A stretch of 62,679 nt of DNA. Source: Phocaeicola coprophilus DSM 18228 = JCM 13818 (GTDB lineage Bacteria > Bacteroidota > Bacteroidia > Bacteroidales > Bacteroidaceae). The notes beneath the pieces are model-generated. The model had not been told where the DNA came from. It searched no databases and saw only the letters and a program-made list of their open reading frames with translations. Positions 43,148 to 51,928 of the stretch are shown piece by piece. The DNA lies in NCBI RefSeq assembly GCF_000157915.1, contig NZ_EQ973646.1, forward strand, positions 3,906-66,584. The letters run 5' to 3'. Made by a program: the position numbers and the translations under genes. Positions within the stretch are counted from its first letter, which is position 1. The number at the start of each line of letters is the position of its first letter.

Positions 43148-43837
43148 ATGTATAAACTTTATTTTTTCCTGTTTTGTGCTGTGCTTTTTGCTTCTTGCGG
43201 TAAGAAATACAGAATAGAAGGGGTGTCTTCCGTTTCATTGCTGGACGGCAAGATGCTGTTTATCAAAGTGCCGGCAGGTGACAAATGGGTAAATATTGAC
43301 TCGGCAGAGGTGATTCACGGCCTGTTCAAGATGGAGGGAAAAGCAGATTCAACGATGTTGGCTACTCTGTTTATGGACGATGAATGCATCATGCCTTTCG
43401 TCATTGAACAAGGAAAAATCAATATCAATATTGACAATGCAGGCATCACCATCAAGGGAACTCCGCTGAATGACAGTTTCAATGATTTCATCATGCAGAA
43501 AAATTCACTGGACGACCGCGCATACGAAGTGGAGCGTGAGGAAAGCCGCATGATCATGGACGGTAAGGATCTGATGACGGTTCACCAGGAAATCGAGAAA
43601 AAGCGCCTGGCTTTGTCGGACGAGATGAATACGCTGGTGAAGGATTTCATTGGAGCCAACTATGACAATGTGCTGGGTCCCGGAGTATTTATTTTGTGGT
43701 GCAACAGCATGCCCTATCCGATTCTGACTCCTCTGATGAAGGAAATTGTGGACAAGGCGCCGGAATCGTTCCGCAATGATCCGCTGGTCAGGGAATTCCT
43801 GATGGTGGCGCGGAGCAATATGGAGAAGATGCATTGA
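43148..43837 (+). CDS. DUF4369-like lipoprotein
   Basis: The 229-residue protein has a lipoprotein signal with Cys in VLFASCGKK. The N-terminal domain follows the DUF4369 pattern (LLDGKMLFIKV, WVNIDSAEVIHGLFKMEGKAD, then FVIEQGKININIDNAGITIKGTPLNDSFNDF). In many Bacteroidales proteins this domain precedes a thioredoxin fold. Here the thioredoxin part is missing and a helical tail takes its place. Function is unknown. It is a single-gene unit ending at a strong hairpin. Confidence 0.8.
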   Translation: MYKLYFFLFCAVLFASCGKKYRIEGVSSVSLLDGKMLFIKVPAGDKWVNIDSAEVIHGLFKMEGKADSTMLATLFMDDECIMPFVIEQGKININIDNAGITIKGTPLNDSFNDFIMQKNSLDDRAYEVEREESRMIMDGKDLMTVHQEIEKKRLALSDEMNTLVKDFIGANYDNVLGPGVFILWCNSMPYPILTPLMKEIVDKAPESFRNDPLVREFLMVARSNMEKMH

Positions 43838-43843
43838 TAAAGA

Positions 43844-43890
43844 AAAGGCATACAGAGAGGTGCGGTTGCACGGTCTGTATGCCTTTTTTT
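43844..43890. terminator. Bidirectional terminator between convergent genes
   Basis: A 13-bp stem (43844-43856 with 43874-43886 or so) has a 17-nt loop and a T run that reaches the plsC stop codon. The minus strand also has T-rich sequence after the stem, so both genes can use it. Confidence 0.8.
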
Positions 43891-44621
43891 CAGTTACGAT
43901 ATTTTTCGGGGAGTCCGCTCTCGATGGCCTGATAGGATTCGGTCATCAGTTCTTTCAGATTTTCTTCTCCCTTTCCCTTGGGATAGATCGGCGTGTGGAT
44001 TGTCAGTTTGAGCCGGTGCCAGGAAAGGAGTTTGCCGGTTCTCGGCAGTATGTCAAACGATCCGTCGATGGTCATCGGAACGACGGGCAGCTGTAATTGG
44101 TCGGCCAGGAGGAAAGCGCCTTTTTTAAATTCGTTCATGTGTCCCGTGAAGGTGCGTCGTCCTTCGGGGAAAACCACAAGGGAGGTTCCTCCCTGCAACA
44201 CTTTTTCTGCGTGTTTGATGGTTTCATAAACTTTTCTAGGGCTGGATTTATCTACAAAAATGAAACCGGCCGATTCGCATGCCTTTCCGACAAAAGGAAC
44301 TTTGCGGAGACTTTTTTTCATCATCCATTTGAAGTTTCTTCCCAGAAATCCGTAGATCAGGAATATATCGAATGCTCCCTGATGATTGGCCAGGAAAACA
44401 TACGATGTGCGGTGGTCGATCTTTTCGTGACCTTCTACGGAAACCGGCAGAAGAAACAGCCAGCAGGTGAGTTGAGACCAGATTTTTCCGGGATAGTATC
44501 CCCAGAAATGTCCGTTTCCCAGCCAGCATCCGATCATGGTAGTCAGTGCCGTGAGGATGGTCAGAATCAGAAAGATGGGCAGACCGATGCAGATTTGGTA
44601 AATGATGTATAAGATCTTCAT
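43890..44621 (-). CDS. plsC: 1-acyl-sn-glycerol-3-phosphate acyltransferase
   Basis: PlsC adds the second acyl chain to make phosphatidic acid at the inner membrane. The 243-residue protein starts with a membrane helix (IGLPIFLILTILTALTTMIG). It has the HX4D catalytic motif in NHQGAFD, the FVDKSSPRK segment and the substrate motif VVFPEGRRT. Its start overlaps the metallophosphoesterase stop by 4 nt (ATGA), and it is the last gene of the run that begins at 48834. Confidence 0.9.
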   Translation of the reverse strand: MKILYIIYQICIGLPIFLILTILTALTTMIGCWLGNGHFWGYYPGKIWSQLTCWLFLLPVSVEGHEKIDHRTSYVFLANHQGAFDIFLIYGFLGRNFKWMMKKSLRKVPFVGKACESAGFIFVDKSSPRKVYETIKHAEKVLQGGTSLVVFPEGRRTFTGHMNEFKKGAFLLADQLQLPVVPMTIDGSFDILPRTGKLLSWHRLKLTIHTPIYPKGKGEENLKELMTESYQAIESGLPEKYRN

Positions 44622-45802
44622 TGTTTATTGGTTTTTATTGATTGAATACTACTTCTGCGTAAGGTGATAAGTGTAATTTCCGGCCACGCACCCAGGCGCA
44701 TGGGGAAAAGAACATAGCCCAGACCTACGTTCACATAAAGGCCTCGTCCGTCTTCCAGGTACATGCCGCAGTGCTCCGGATAAATGAAGCGGGAGAAGGA
44801 GAAACCGAAGAGCCGGATCTGCATGTCGTGTGTATGGCCCGACAGGGTGAGCTGAACATCGCTTTCCGGCAATATTTCTCTGCGCCAGTGTGTCGGATCG
44901 TGACTGAGCAGGATCTTGAACATTCCTTCAGTTCCCTGAAGTGCCTGAGTCAGGTTGGCGTAGTCGGGGAAGGGAGGAGCTCCGCTGTTTTCCACGCCGG
45001 CCAGTGCAATGGAGTCGTTTCCCCGGTGCAGAATGCGGTGGCTGTTCATCAGCATTTGCCATCCCATTCGGTTTTCCCGGACGATGAGGCTGTCCACATT
45101 GGCAATCCGGTCAAGTTCGGATTCCCATCGGGTGTAAGTGCCATAGTCGTGGTTTCCCAAGACGGAGAACACTCCGTCTTTTGCACGGAGTTGTGACAGG
45201 ACGGGAACGAACTCGGTCAGTTCGTCCGCACGGCTGTTGACCAGGTCACCGGTGAATACCGCCAGATCCGGATGCTGGGCATTGCATAAATCGATGGCCC
45301 GTTGCAGGGCATGGCCGTTGCCTTTCCAGCTTCCCGAATGGATATCGGACAACTGGAGAATGCGGTATCCGTCGAAAGCATCCGGCAGATCGGGCGAAAC
45401 GTAAGTAACCTGATGTACCTTGAAGTTCTCTTTTCCCCGGACTGCACCGAACAATATGTAGCCAAAGGCGGCCAGTGCAGGCAGGAGAGCAATCCATCCG
45501 TGAGGAAGCCGGATGCGGAGCAGATTGGAAATTCCCCGCACCAGCAGACTGAACAGTGCAAATACCGCTTTGGGAACAGCGATACATAATGTAATGATCA
45601 GGTAAGTTCCGAAGTGGTGTTGCTGTATGCTGTCCTTGAACAGAATGAATATCAGCAGTACCAGCAACAGGGACGCACTGGGAATGCCGAACAGTTGTTT
45701 CCATAATTTGTTGGACTGATGGCGGATGTATGCTTTGTAGATATACCAGTCGGGCAATAAAAGCAGGACGATAAAGAACAGGGAAACTCTCAGCAGAATC
45801 AT
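44618..45802 (-). CDS. Membrane metallophosphoesterase
   Basis: The 394-residue protein has about three or four N-terminal membrane helices (VSLFFIVLLLLPDWYIY, LLLVLLIFILF and others) and a calcineurin-like phosphoesterase domain. Metal motifs are LQLSDIHSG, FTGDLVN, LGNHDYG and LSGHTHD. It resembles YkuE/YpbG-type membrane phosphoesterases. UDP-diacylglucosamine or phosphodiester substrates are possible but unproven. It overlaps plsC by 4 nt and follows the MetH-like gene by about 10 nt. Confidence 0.85.
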   Translation of the reverse strand: MILLRVSLFFIVLLLLPDWYIYKAYIRHQSNKLWKQLFGIPSASLLLVLLIFILFKDSIQQHHFGTYLIITLCIAVPKAVFALFSLLVRGISNLLRIRLPHGWIALLPALAAFGYILFGAVRGKENFKVHQVTYVSPDLPDAFDGYRILQLSDIHSGSWKGNGHALQRAIDLCNAQHPDLAVFTGDLVNSRADELTEFVPVLSQLRAKDGVFSVLGNHDYGTYTRWESELDRIANVDSLIVRENRMGWQMLMNSHRILHRGNDSIALAGVENSGAPPFPDYANLTQALQGTEGMFKILLSHDPTHWRREILPESDVQLTLSGHTHDMQIRLFGFSFSRFIYPEHCGMYLEDGRGLYVNVGLGYVLFPMRLGAWPEITLITLRRSSIQSIKTNKQ

Positions 45803-45811
45803 GGCTTATGG

Positions 45812-46711
45812 TCAGTCTTGTAAGTTGGCAGATAGATATTTTCTCATTTCTTTTACGCTGAAGCCTCTTCGTTCAGCATAGTCTTTCAACTGTTCTTCGT
45901 CGATTTTTCCCACCGCAAAGTAGCGGGAAGCCGGATGCGAGAACATCAGACCGCATACGGAAGCATGAGGCTGCATCATGCCGTTCTCAGTCAGATGAAT
46001 GCCGATGCGCTTCATGTCGATCAGTTCATCCAGCAGATAGCTTACCGAAATATCGGGTAAGGAGGGATATCCGACAGCAGGACGTATGCCCTGATAGTCT
46101 TCATTGAGCAGCTGTTTCATGGTCAGCTGTTCGTCGGGTGCGTAGCCCCATGCTTTTTTCCGGATGAATTCATGGAGTTTTTCGGCAGCAGCTTCCGCCA
46201 GTCTTTCGCCGAGTGTCTTAATCAGCAGATGCTTGTAGTCATCATTCTGGTAAGGCTCTTCCATGCGTTCGTCGATGGTTGTGGCAAACGCTCCTACGGT
46301 ATCGGTAATTCCGGAACTCAACGGACGGACGAAATCGCTCAGACAGAGAAACGGATCTGTGGGATGAATGCGGGTCTGCTGTCTCAGGAGCGGAAAGCGA
46401 TGACCGGCAAGGATCAGGTTGTCTCCGTCGGCATTGGCTTCCATCAGCCGGTAGACGGCATGCACTTTATACTTTCCATCTATGGCGTTCAGCATGCGGT
46501 TGGCTTCCTTATGCAGCTGCATAGCCTCTGCTGCCTTGGCGCGGTCGGCTTCGGGAAAGGAAGCCAGCCATCCGGCACGGCAAGCATCACAGCCGTGAAT
46601 ATCGGCAATAGTTGCAAACCGTGGCTGAAATCCCCAGGCATGGAAAAAATAAATCCAGTTGATGTATTCAGCCAGGTCGTGAATGTCGTAAGTAACGGTT
46701 GTAATACCCAT
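45812..46711 (-). CDS. Stand-alone MetH reactivation-domain protein
   Basis: The 299-residue protein matches the C-terminal S-adenosylmethionine-binding activation domain of B12-dependent methionine synthase. Key motifs are the AdoMet loop GIRPAVGYPSLPD and the C-terminal LMFSHPASRYFAVGKIDEEQLKDYAERRG. No catalytic, folate, homocysteine or cobalamin domain is present, so it cannot be a complete methionine synthase. A second, divergent N-terminal part has CDACRAGW. It may reactivate a truncated or separate MetH, or another corrinoid protein. ATG at 46711 is preferred to the GTG upstream. It sits between dihydroorotase and the phosphoesterase. Confidence 0.82.
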   Translation of the reverse strand: MGITTVTYDIHDLAEYINWIYFFHAWGFQPRFATIADIHGCDACRAGWLASFPEADRAKAAEAMQLHKEANRMLNAIDGKYKVHAVYRLMEANADGDNLILAGHRFPLLRQQTRIHPTDPFLCLSDFVRPLSSGITDTVGAFATTIDERMEEPYQNDDYKHLLIKTLGERLAEAAAEKLHEFIRKKAWGYAPDEQLTMKQLLNEDYQGIRPAVGYPSLPDISVSYLLDELIDMKRIGIHLTENGMMQPHASVCGLMFSHPASRYFAVGKIDEEQLKDYAERRGFSVKEMRKYLSANLQD

Positions 46712-46735
46712 AAGAATCACATTTCGTTTTAATCT

Positions 46736-48079
46736 TTAAAGAGCTCTCCGGAAAGTCAGAGCCTGTCCGCGTACTTCCTTGTGGAGTTGTCCGTTGTCAT
46801 AGACCAGAGATCCGTTGACAAAGGTCTTCTCAACCTGGGCATGGAAACGCTGTCCTTCCATCGGACTCCAGCCGCATTTGCTCTGGATGCACTCGGGAGT
46901 GACGGTCCATTCTTTGTTCGGATTGACCAGTACGAGGTCGGCCTGATAGCCGGTTCGGATGAAACCGCGACCCTGAATCTGGAAAAGTTCAGCCGGAGCG
47001 TGACACATTTTCTGGACGAGCTGTTCCATGGTCAGGACTCCTTCGCGCACCAGTTCCATGATACTGATCAGGGAGAACTGGAGAGTCGGCATGCCAGATA
47101 CCGCTTTCAGGGCTCCTCCTGCCTTTTCGCTCAGCAGATGGGGGGCATGATCTGTTCCGATCACGTCAATCCGGTTTGTGGCGAGTGCCTGGCGCAAGGC
47201 ATCCCGATCCTGTTTCGTCTTGATGCTGGGGTTGCATTTGATGCGTGCTCCCAACGTCTTGTAGTCTTCGTCACAGAAGAAGAGATGAGACACACAGGCT
47301 TCCGAAGTGATGCGCTTTTCCCCGAGAGGACGGTCTTCGAAAAGTTCCAGCTCGCGTGCCGTGCTTACATGCAGGACATGCAGGCGTGCTCCGGTTTCTT
47401 TGGCCAGCTGTATAGCCAGAGAAGAAGAACGGTAGCAGGCTTCTTCACTGCGGATGAGCGGGTGGCAGGAAATATCGGGATCCTCTCCATATTTTTGTTT
47501 GAAGAGTTCTGTATTCTGACGGATGATATTCTGGTCTTCACAGTGGGTAGCAATCAGCATCCCTGCTTCAGAGAAGATTCTTTTGAGGGTTTCCATGCGG
47601 TCGACCAGCATGTTTCCGGTACTTGCTCCCATGAAGAGTTTGACCCCGCATACATGGGTCTTGTCAAGAGCGGCCAGCTGGTCAGCATTGTTGTTGGTTG
47701 CTCCAAAATAGAAAGAATAGTTGACCAGGCATTTCCGGGCTGCATCAGCAAACTTGTTGTCCAGTGCTTCGAGGGTTGTAGTCTGCGGATTGCAGTTGGG
47801 CATATCCATGAAAGAGGTGACTCCTCCGGCGGCAGCTGCCGCTGTTTCGGTAGCCATGTCGGCTTTATGAGTCAGTCCGGGATCGCGGAAATGTACATGA
47901 TCATCGATCACGCCGGGCAACAGATAACATCCCGTAGCGTCAATCTCTTTGTCGCAGGGTGATGTCGGAGTTTGTCCGTTTTCCAGTATTTCAGCTATCT
48001 TTTCATTTTCTATTACTACAGAGCCGACGAATTTTCGTCCTTCATTTACAATGGTTGCATGATGTATCCACGTACGCAT
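46736..48079 (-). CDS. pyrC: Dihydroorotase
   Basis: This amidohydrolase closes carbamoyl-aspartate to dihydroorotate in pyrimidine synthesis. The 447-residue protein has the metal-binding HVHFRDPG near residue 58-65. It has the FMDMPNCNPQTT loop, the TSEACVSHLFF strand and the GTDHAPH motif with its later metal ligands. The length fits the class I (Gram-positive-like) type; the symbol follows common usage. The ATG at 48079 (MRTWIHHATIV) leaves 5 nt after the GT2 stop. The longer frame overlapping the GT2 gene is rejected. Confidence 0.92.
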   Translation of the reverse strand: MRTWIHHATIVNEGRKFVGSVVIENEKIAEILENGQTPTSPCDKEIDATGCYLLPGVIDDHVHFRDPGLTHKADMATETAAAAAGGVTSFMDMPNCNPQTTTLEALDNKFADAARKCLVNYSFYFGATNNNADQLAALDKTHVCGVKLFMGASTGNMLVDRMETLKRIFSEAGMLIATHCEDQNIIRQNTELFKQKYGEDPDISCHPLIRSEEACYRSSSLAIQLAKETGARLHVLHVSTARELELFEDRPLGEKRITSEACVSHLFFCDEDYKTLGARIKCNPSIKTKQDRDALRQALATNRIDVIGTDHAPHLLSEKAGGALKAVSGMPTLQFSLISIMELVREGVLTMEQLVQKMCHAPAELFQIQGRGFIRTGYQADLVLVNPNKEWTVTPECIQSKCGWSPMEGQRFHAQVEKTFVNGSLVYDNGQLHKEVRGQALTFRRAL

Positions 48080-48084
48080 GTTTC

Positions 48085-48834
48085 TTAGTTTTTTATTTTG
48101 GAAGGATATTTTCGGAACCAGCTGTCCCATTTTAGTTTAATCACACCGAATACGGCCTCACCGAAAATGCTGCTGTTCATCTTGGAAGTTCCCAATTCGC
48201 GGTTGATGAAGATGACGGGTACTTCTATGATTTTGAATCCGCATTTGTAGGCAGTGAATTTCATTTCTATCTGGAAGGCGTACCCTTTGAAACGGATCTT
48301 GTCCAGCGGAATGGTTTCCAGCACTTCGCGGCGGTAGCATTTGAAGCCCGCTGTCGTGTCATGAATGGGCAGACCGGTAATGAAACGTACATATTTGGAA
48401 GCAAAGTATGACATGAGTACTCTTCCCATGGGCCAGTTGACCACATTGACTCCGCTGATATACCGGGAGCCGATTGCCACATCTCCGCCCTCATCATGAC
48501 AGGCTTTATACAGGCGGGGCAGGTCATTGGGATTATGACTGAAGTCCGCATCCATTTCGAAGATGTAGTCATACTTGTGTTCGATCGCCCATTTGAATCC
48601 GGTAATGTAGGCTGTTCCAAGTCCTAATTTTCCTTTCCGTTCAATCATGAACAGGCGTTCGGGAAACTCTTGTTGCAGACGGCGTACGATATCAGCCGTC
48701 CCGTCCGGTGAGTTGTCTTCAATGATCAGAATATGGAAATATTTCTCCAGTTTGAAAATGGTCCGGATGATATTTTCAATGTTTTCTTTTTCATTGTAAG
48801 TCGGGATGATTATGATGCTGTCACTTGTTTGCAT
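48085..48834 (-). CDS. Polyprenol-phosphate sugar transferase (GT2, Dpm1-like)
   Basis: The 249-residue cytosolic protein resembles polyprenol monophosphomannose synthase. The GT-A fold shows PTYNEKENI at the start, IEDNSPDGT, and the DXD motif EMDADFSHNP. It has TAGFKCYRREVL and lacks the C-terminal membrane helices found in larger homologues. Such enzymes supply a lipid-linked sugar for glycoproteins or lipids. The exact sugar is unknown. The start at 48834 is set by a TATCTTTG box at 48853-48860. It heads the five-gene run to plsC. Confidence 0.87.
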   Translation of the reverse strand: MQTSDSIIIIPTYNEKENIENIIRTIFKLEKYFHILIIEDNSPDGTADIVRRLQQEFPERLFMIERKGKLGLGTAYITGFKWAIEHKYDYIFEMDADFSHNPNDLPRLYKACHDEGGDVAIGSRYISGVNVVNWPMGRVLMSYFASKYVRFITGLPIHDTTAGFKCYRREVLETIPLDKIRFKGYAFQIEMKFTAYKCGFKIIEVPVIFINRELGTSKMNSSIFGEAVFGVIKLKWDSWFRKYPSKIKN

Positions 48835-48852
48835 ATTGATGTCTGTTTTAGG

Positions 48853-48860
48853 CAAAGATA
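48853..48860 (-). promoter_or_regulatory. -7 box of the GT2-pyrC-plsC run
   Basis: TATCTTTG on the minus strand, 19 nt before the ATG at 48834. It overlaps the longer reading frame and so excludes it. Confidence 0.65.
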
Positions 48861-48944
48861 GGGAATAATATAAGATGTCTTATCATTTTCTTCGAAAAAG
48901 TGATAAAAAACTTCGGATGCTTTTCTTTGCCATAAAAATAAAAA

Positions 48945-48976
48945 TGCCGTATTCCCAACGTTCTGAGAATACGGCA
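48945..48976 (-). terminator. Terminator of the nuo operon
   Basis: A 10-bp perfect stem (48945-48954 with 48967-48976) has a 12-nt loop. On the minus strand it is followed by TTTTTATTTTTATGG. It lies 16 nt past the nuoN stop. Confidence 0.85.
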
Positions 48977-48991
48977 AGGTCATATTTTTAT

Positions 48992-50437
48992 TTATCCGAT
49001 ATGGCCAAAAGTATATTGTGCAGCTTGTGTCATCCAGTCAAAGGCCTGTGGGCATATTCCTATGAGGCAGATTGCTGCAAGGCAGATTGCCAGAGCCGCT
49101 CTTACCGCACCGGAGCTGGTGAACTTCGGCAAGGGATTGGTTTCTGCCGGAGTGATGAAGATTGCCTTGACAACCAGAAGATAATAATAAAGTGAGATCA
49201 CGGTATTTACCAGTGCGAGGAAAACGATCATCCAATGACCGGCATGGAAAGCGGCTGCAAAGACCATGAACTTGGAGAAGAATCCGGCGAACGGGGGAAT
49301 TCCGGCCAGTGAGAACAGTCCGGCTGTCATGACCAGACTCAGCCGTGGATTGGTCTGATAGAATCTGTTGTAAGCTTCGCGGTCGGTTCTTCCTCCGCAA
49401 TTCTGTTCTACTGTACTGATCACACCGAAGACGGCCAGGTTGGCTACCACGTAGACAGCTACATAATATGCCATGGCTCCTGCGCCCTGAGAGGGAGTCC
49501 CAAGTACGGCCAGTATCAGGTAGCCGGCTTGTGAGATACTACTGTATGCCATGAATCGTTTCATGTCGTGTTGCAGGAGGGCAAGTACGTTGGCCAGTGT
49601 GATGGACAGAATGATCACGACGGCTGCCAGATCTTCCCACTGGCTTGCCATGGGACCGAAGGCTTTTACCAGCGCATTCAACAGCGTAAATGCAGCTGCT
49701 CCTTTTGAGATGACGGACAGGTAAGCACTGACACAGGTCGGAGCACCTTCGTAGGTATCGGGAGTCCACATATGGAATGGAACCAGACTTAACTTGAATC
49801 CCATTCCGGCGAAGAACAGAACGATTGCCAGAATCTGAAGGGGAGTACCTGTCATGTGCTGGCTCAGGTCGGCAAAATACATGGTTCCGCAAGTTCCGTA
49901 TACCAGAGACAGTCCGTAAAGCATCAGGGCAGAAGAGAACATGGCAGAGAGGATGAATTTGGCTCCGGCCTCTGCACTGTGATGGCGGAACTTGTCGAAT
50001 GCTACGAGACAAGCCATCGGGATGCTGGCCAGTTCAAGTCCGACATAAAGCAGCAGGAAGTTACCTGCGCTGATCATATAGAACATTCCCAATAGAGTGG
50101 AGAGAGTCAGAAGATAGAACTCTCCGGCCTTGTGGCGTGTATCTTCACGTTCCAGCCAGGGATTGGCCTGCAGGAAAACGAGCAGAGTACCTGCCGTGAG
50201 CAGGGTCTTGGCAACGGAAGTCATTGCAGTGTTCTGATACATGCCGCCGAATGCTTCGACTTCATACGGACTGGTAAGGGTGACAGGAAGCAGCAAGACG
50301 AGCAATACACACGAAAGCCGTTGCATGACTTTCGGGGAAGGAGTCTTGAGGAACAGGTCAGTAAGCAATACAACGATCAGAATGACCGCCAGAGCTATTT
50401 CTGCCTGCATAGTGTGTAAGGTTGTCAGTATATCCAT
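48992..50437 (-). CDS. nuoN: NADH-quinone oxidoreductase subunit N
   Basis: NuoN is one of three antiporter-like proton-pumping subunits of complex I. The 481-residue protein has about 13-14 membrane helices. The family's charged residues sit in segments such as HMWTPDTYEGAPT and LLQHDMKRFMAYSSISQAGY, the second with the helix-8-like Lys region. It is the last nuo gene, ending at a strong terminator. It starts 6 nt after nuoM. Confidence 0.95.
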   Translation of the reverse strand: MDILTTLHTMQAEIALAVILIVVLLTDLFLKTPSPKVMQRLSCVLLVLLLPVTLTSPYEVEAFGGMYQNTAMTSVAKTLLTAGTLLVFLQANPWLEREDTRHKAGEFYLLTLSTLLGMFYMISAGNFLLLYVGLELASIPMACLVAFDKFRHHSAEAGAKFILSAMFSSALMLYGLSLVYGTCGTMYFADLSQHMTGTPLQILAIVLFFAGMGFKLSLVPFHMWTPDTYEGAPTCVSAYLSVISKGAAAFTLLNALVKAFGPMASQWEDLAAVVIILSITLANVLALLQHDMKRFMAYSSISQAGYLILAVLGTPSQGAGAMAYYVAVYVVANLAVFGVISTVEQNCGGRTDREAYNRFYQTNPRLSLVMTAGLFSLAGIPPFAGFFSKFMVFAAAFHAGHWMIVFLALVNTVISLYYYLLVVKAIFITPAETNPLPKFTSSGAVRAALAICLAAICLIGICPQAFDWMTQAAQYTFGHIG

Positions 50438-50443
50438 AATGCA

Positions 50444-51928
50444 TTACAATTGACAAAGTTGTGAAATAATAGGTTCTACACTTCCACTGATCAGATGGCT
50501 TACCCAGTAAGGAGCCAGACCTAATCCGGCAACGGCCACAATCAGGCAGATCACGGCGAAACGTTCATCCCATGTCGCATCGGTCAGTTTCAGGTGTTCC
50601 GGGTTTGTACAGGTTCCATACAGGATCTTTCCGACAACACGCAGGATATAGACTGCCGTGATAACGATACTCATGGTGGCGATCACCGTACAGATACGGT
50701 GGAAGGCATCTGCATGCTGGAATGAACCGACAAAGACTGTCATCTCAGCAATGAATCCGCTTAATCCCGGAAGACCGAGGTTGGCAAGTCCGGCAATGAC
50801 ATAACCGACAGAAAGGAACGGCATGATTTTCATCAGTCCGCTCAACTGACGGATGTCGCGGGTGTGTGTACGTCCGTAGATCATACCGATCAGGGCAAAG
50901 AACAGAGCTGTCATCAGTCCGTGACTCAGCATTTGGAGAATAGCACCTGTTGCACTCACTTTGGTCATCATCAGCAAGGCAAAAAGTACGAGTCCGCAGT
51001 GGCTTACGGAAGAATAGGCATTGATGTATTTCAGGTCGGTCTGTACCACAGCGCTGAAAGCACCGTATACAACGGAGATGGTGGTCAGTACCAGGAAGAA
51101 GTCTCCCCAGATTGCAGCTCCGGTAGGCATCAGGAACATGGCGATGCGGAAACATCCGTAACCGCCCAGTTTCATCAGTACGCCTGCATGAAGCATGGAT
51201 ACAGCTGTCGGTGCTGAAGCATGACCGTCAGGGCTCCATGTATGGAAGGGAAACAAGGCACCTAATACGCCGAAACCGACAAAGGTCATCGGGAAGAAGA
51301 TGCGCTGCATTTCGGTCGGGATTTTCAGTTGGGCGATCTCCAGAATGTTCATGGTTTCACCGCCTGCTCCATAGAAGATTCCAAGAATACCGATCAGCAG
51401 GAAGGCAGATCCGCCCATCAGCATCAGGGTAAGTTTCATCGCTGCATATTCTTTTTTGCCGCTTCCCCAGACTCCGATCAGCAGATACATCGGGATCAGT
51501 GCCACTTCATAGAACATGAACATGGTGAACAGGTCGGTAGATATGAAGAAGCCGAATACTCCTGTACTCAACAGGGTGAACCACAGAAAATATTCTTTTG
51601 TCAGGGGCTTGAGTTTCCAGGATGCGAAAGTACCTGTGAACACAATAATGGAACTTAGCAGCAGCATGACTACGGAGATACCGTCCACTCCTACGGAATA
51701 GCAGATGTGAAGCGGTGCATACCAGACTACGCTGTCCGTAAACAACATCTCGGCAGTGGCTCCTTCATTGCGCAGTCCGATATAGGATACGGCCAGATAG
51801 GCTGCAAGAATCAGCAGCAGGGAAGAGCCGGTTACCATGACACCCCTTATTTGATTCACGTTACGGGCAATCCAGAGACCCAGTAACATGAGCAGGGGAA
51901 TTATAACAAATAGACTTAATATATTCAT
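50444..51928 (-). CDS. nuoM: NADH-quinone oxidoreductase subunit M
   Basis: NuoM is an antiporter-like proton-pumping subunit. The 494-residue protein starts MNILSLFVIIPLLMLLG. It has about 14 helices, the MFYEVALIPMYLLIGVWG segment with the key Glu, and FHTWSPDGHASAPTAVSMLHAG, typical of the family. A longer start is rejected because the ATG at 51928 overlaps nuoL's stop by 4 nt (ATGA). Ordering L-M-N matches other bacteria. Confidence 0.95.
   Translation of the reverse strand: MNILSLFVIIPLLMLLGLWIARNVNQIRGVMVTGSSLLLILAAYLAVSYIGLRNEGATAEMLFTDSVVWYAPLHICYSVGVDGISVVMLLLSSIIVFTGTFASWKLKPLTKEYFLWFTLLSTGVFGFFISTDLFTMFMFYEVALIPMYLLIGVWGSGKKEYAAMKLTLMLMGGSAFLLIGILGIFYGAGGETMNILEIAQLKIPTEMQRIFFPMTFVGFGVLGALFPFHTWSPDGHASAPTAVSMLHAGVLMKLGGYGCFRIAMFLMPTGAAIWGDFFLVLTTISVVYGAFSAVVQTDLKYINAYSSVSHCGLVLFALLMMTKVSATGAILQMLSHGLMTALFFALIGMIYGRTHTRDIRQLSGLMKIMPFLSVGYVIAGLANLGLPGLSGFIAEMTVFVGSFQHADAFHRICTVIATMSIVITAVYILRVVGKILYGTCTNPEHLKLTDATWDERFAVICLIVAVAGLGLAPYWVSHLISGSVEPIISQLCQL

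Noticed and set aside
46781-47962. 393-residue reading frame on the plus strand
   Set aside because: It is antisense to dihydroorotase and has no recognisable motif.
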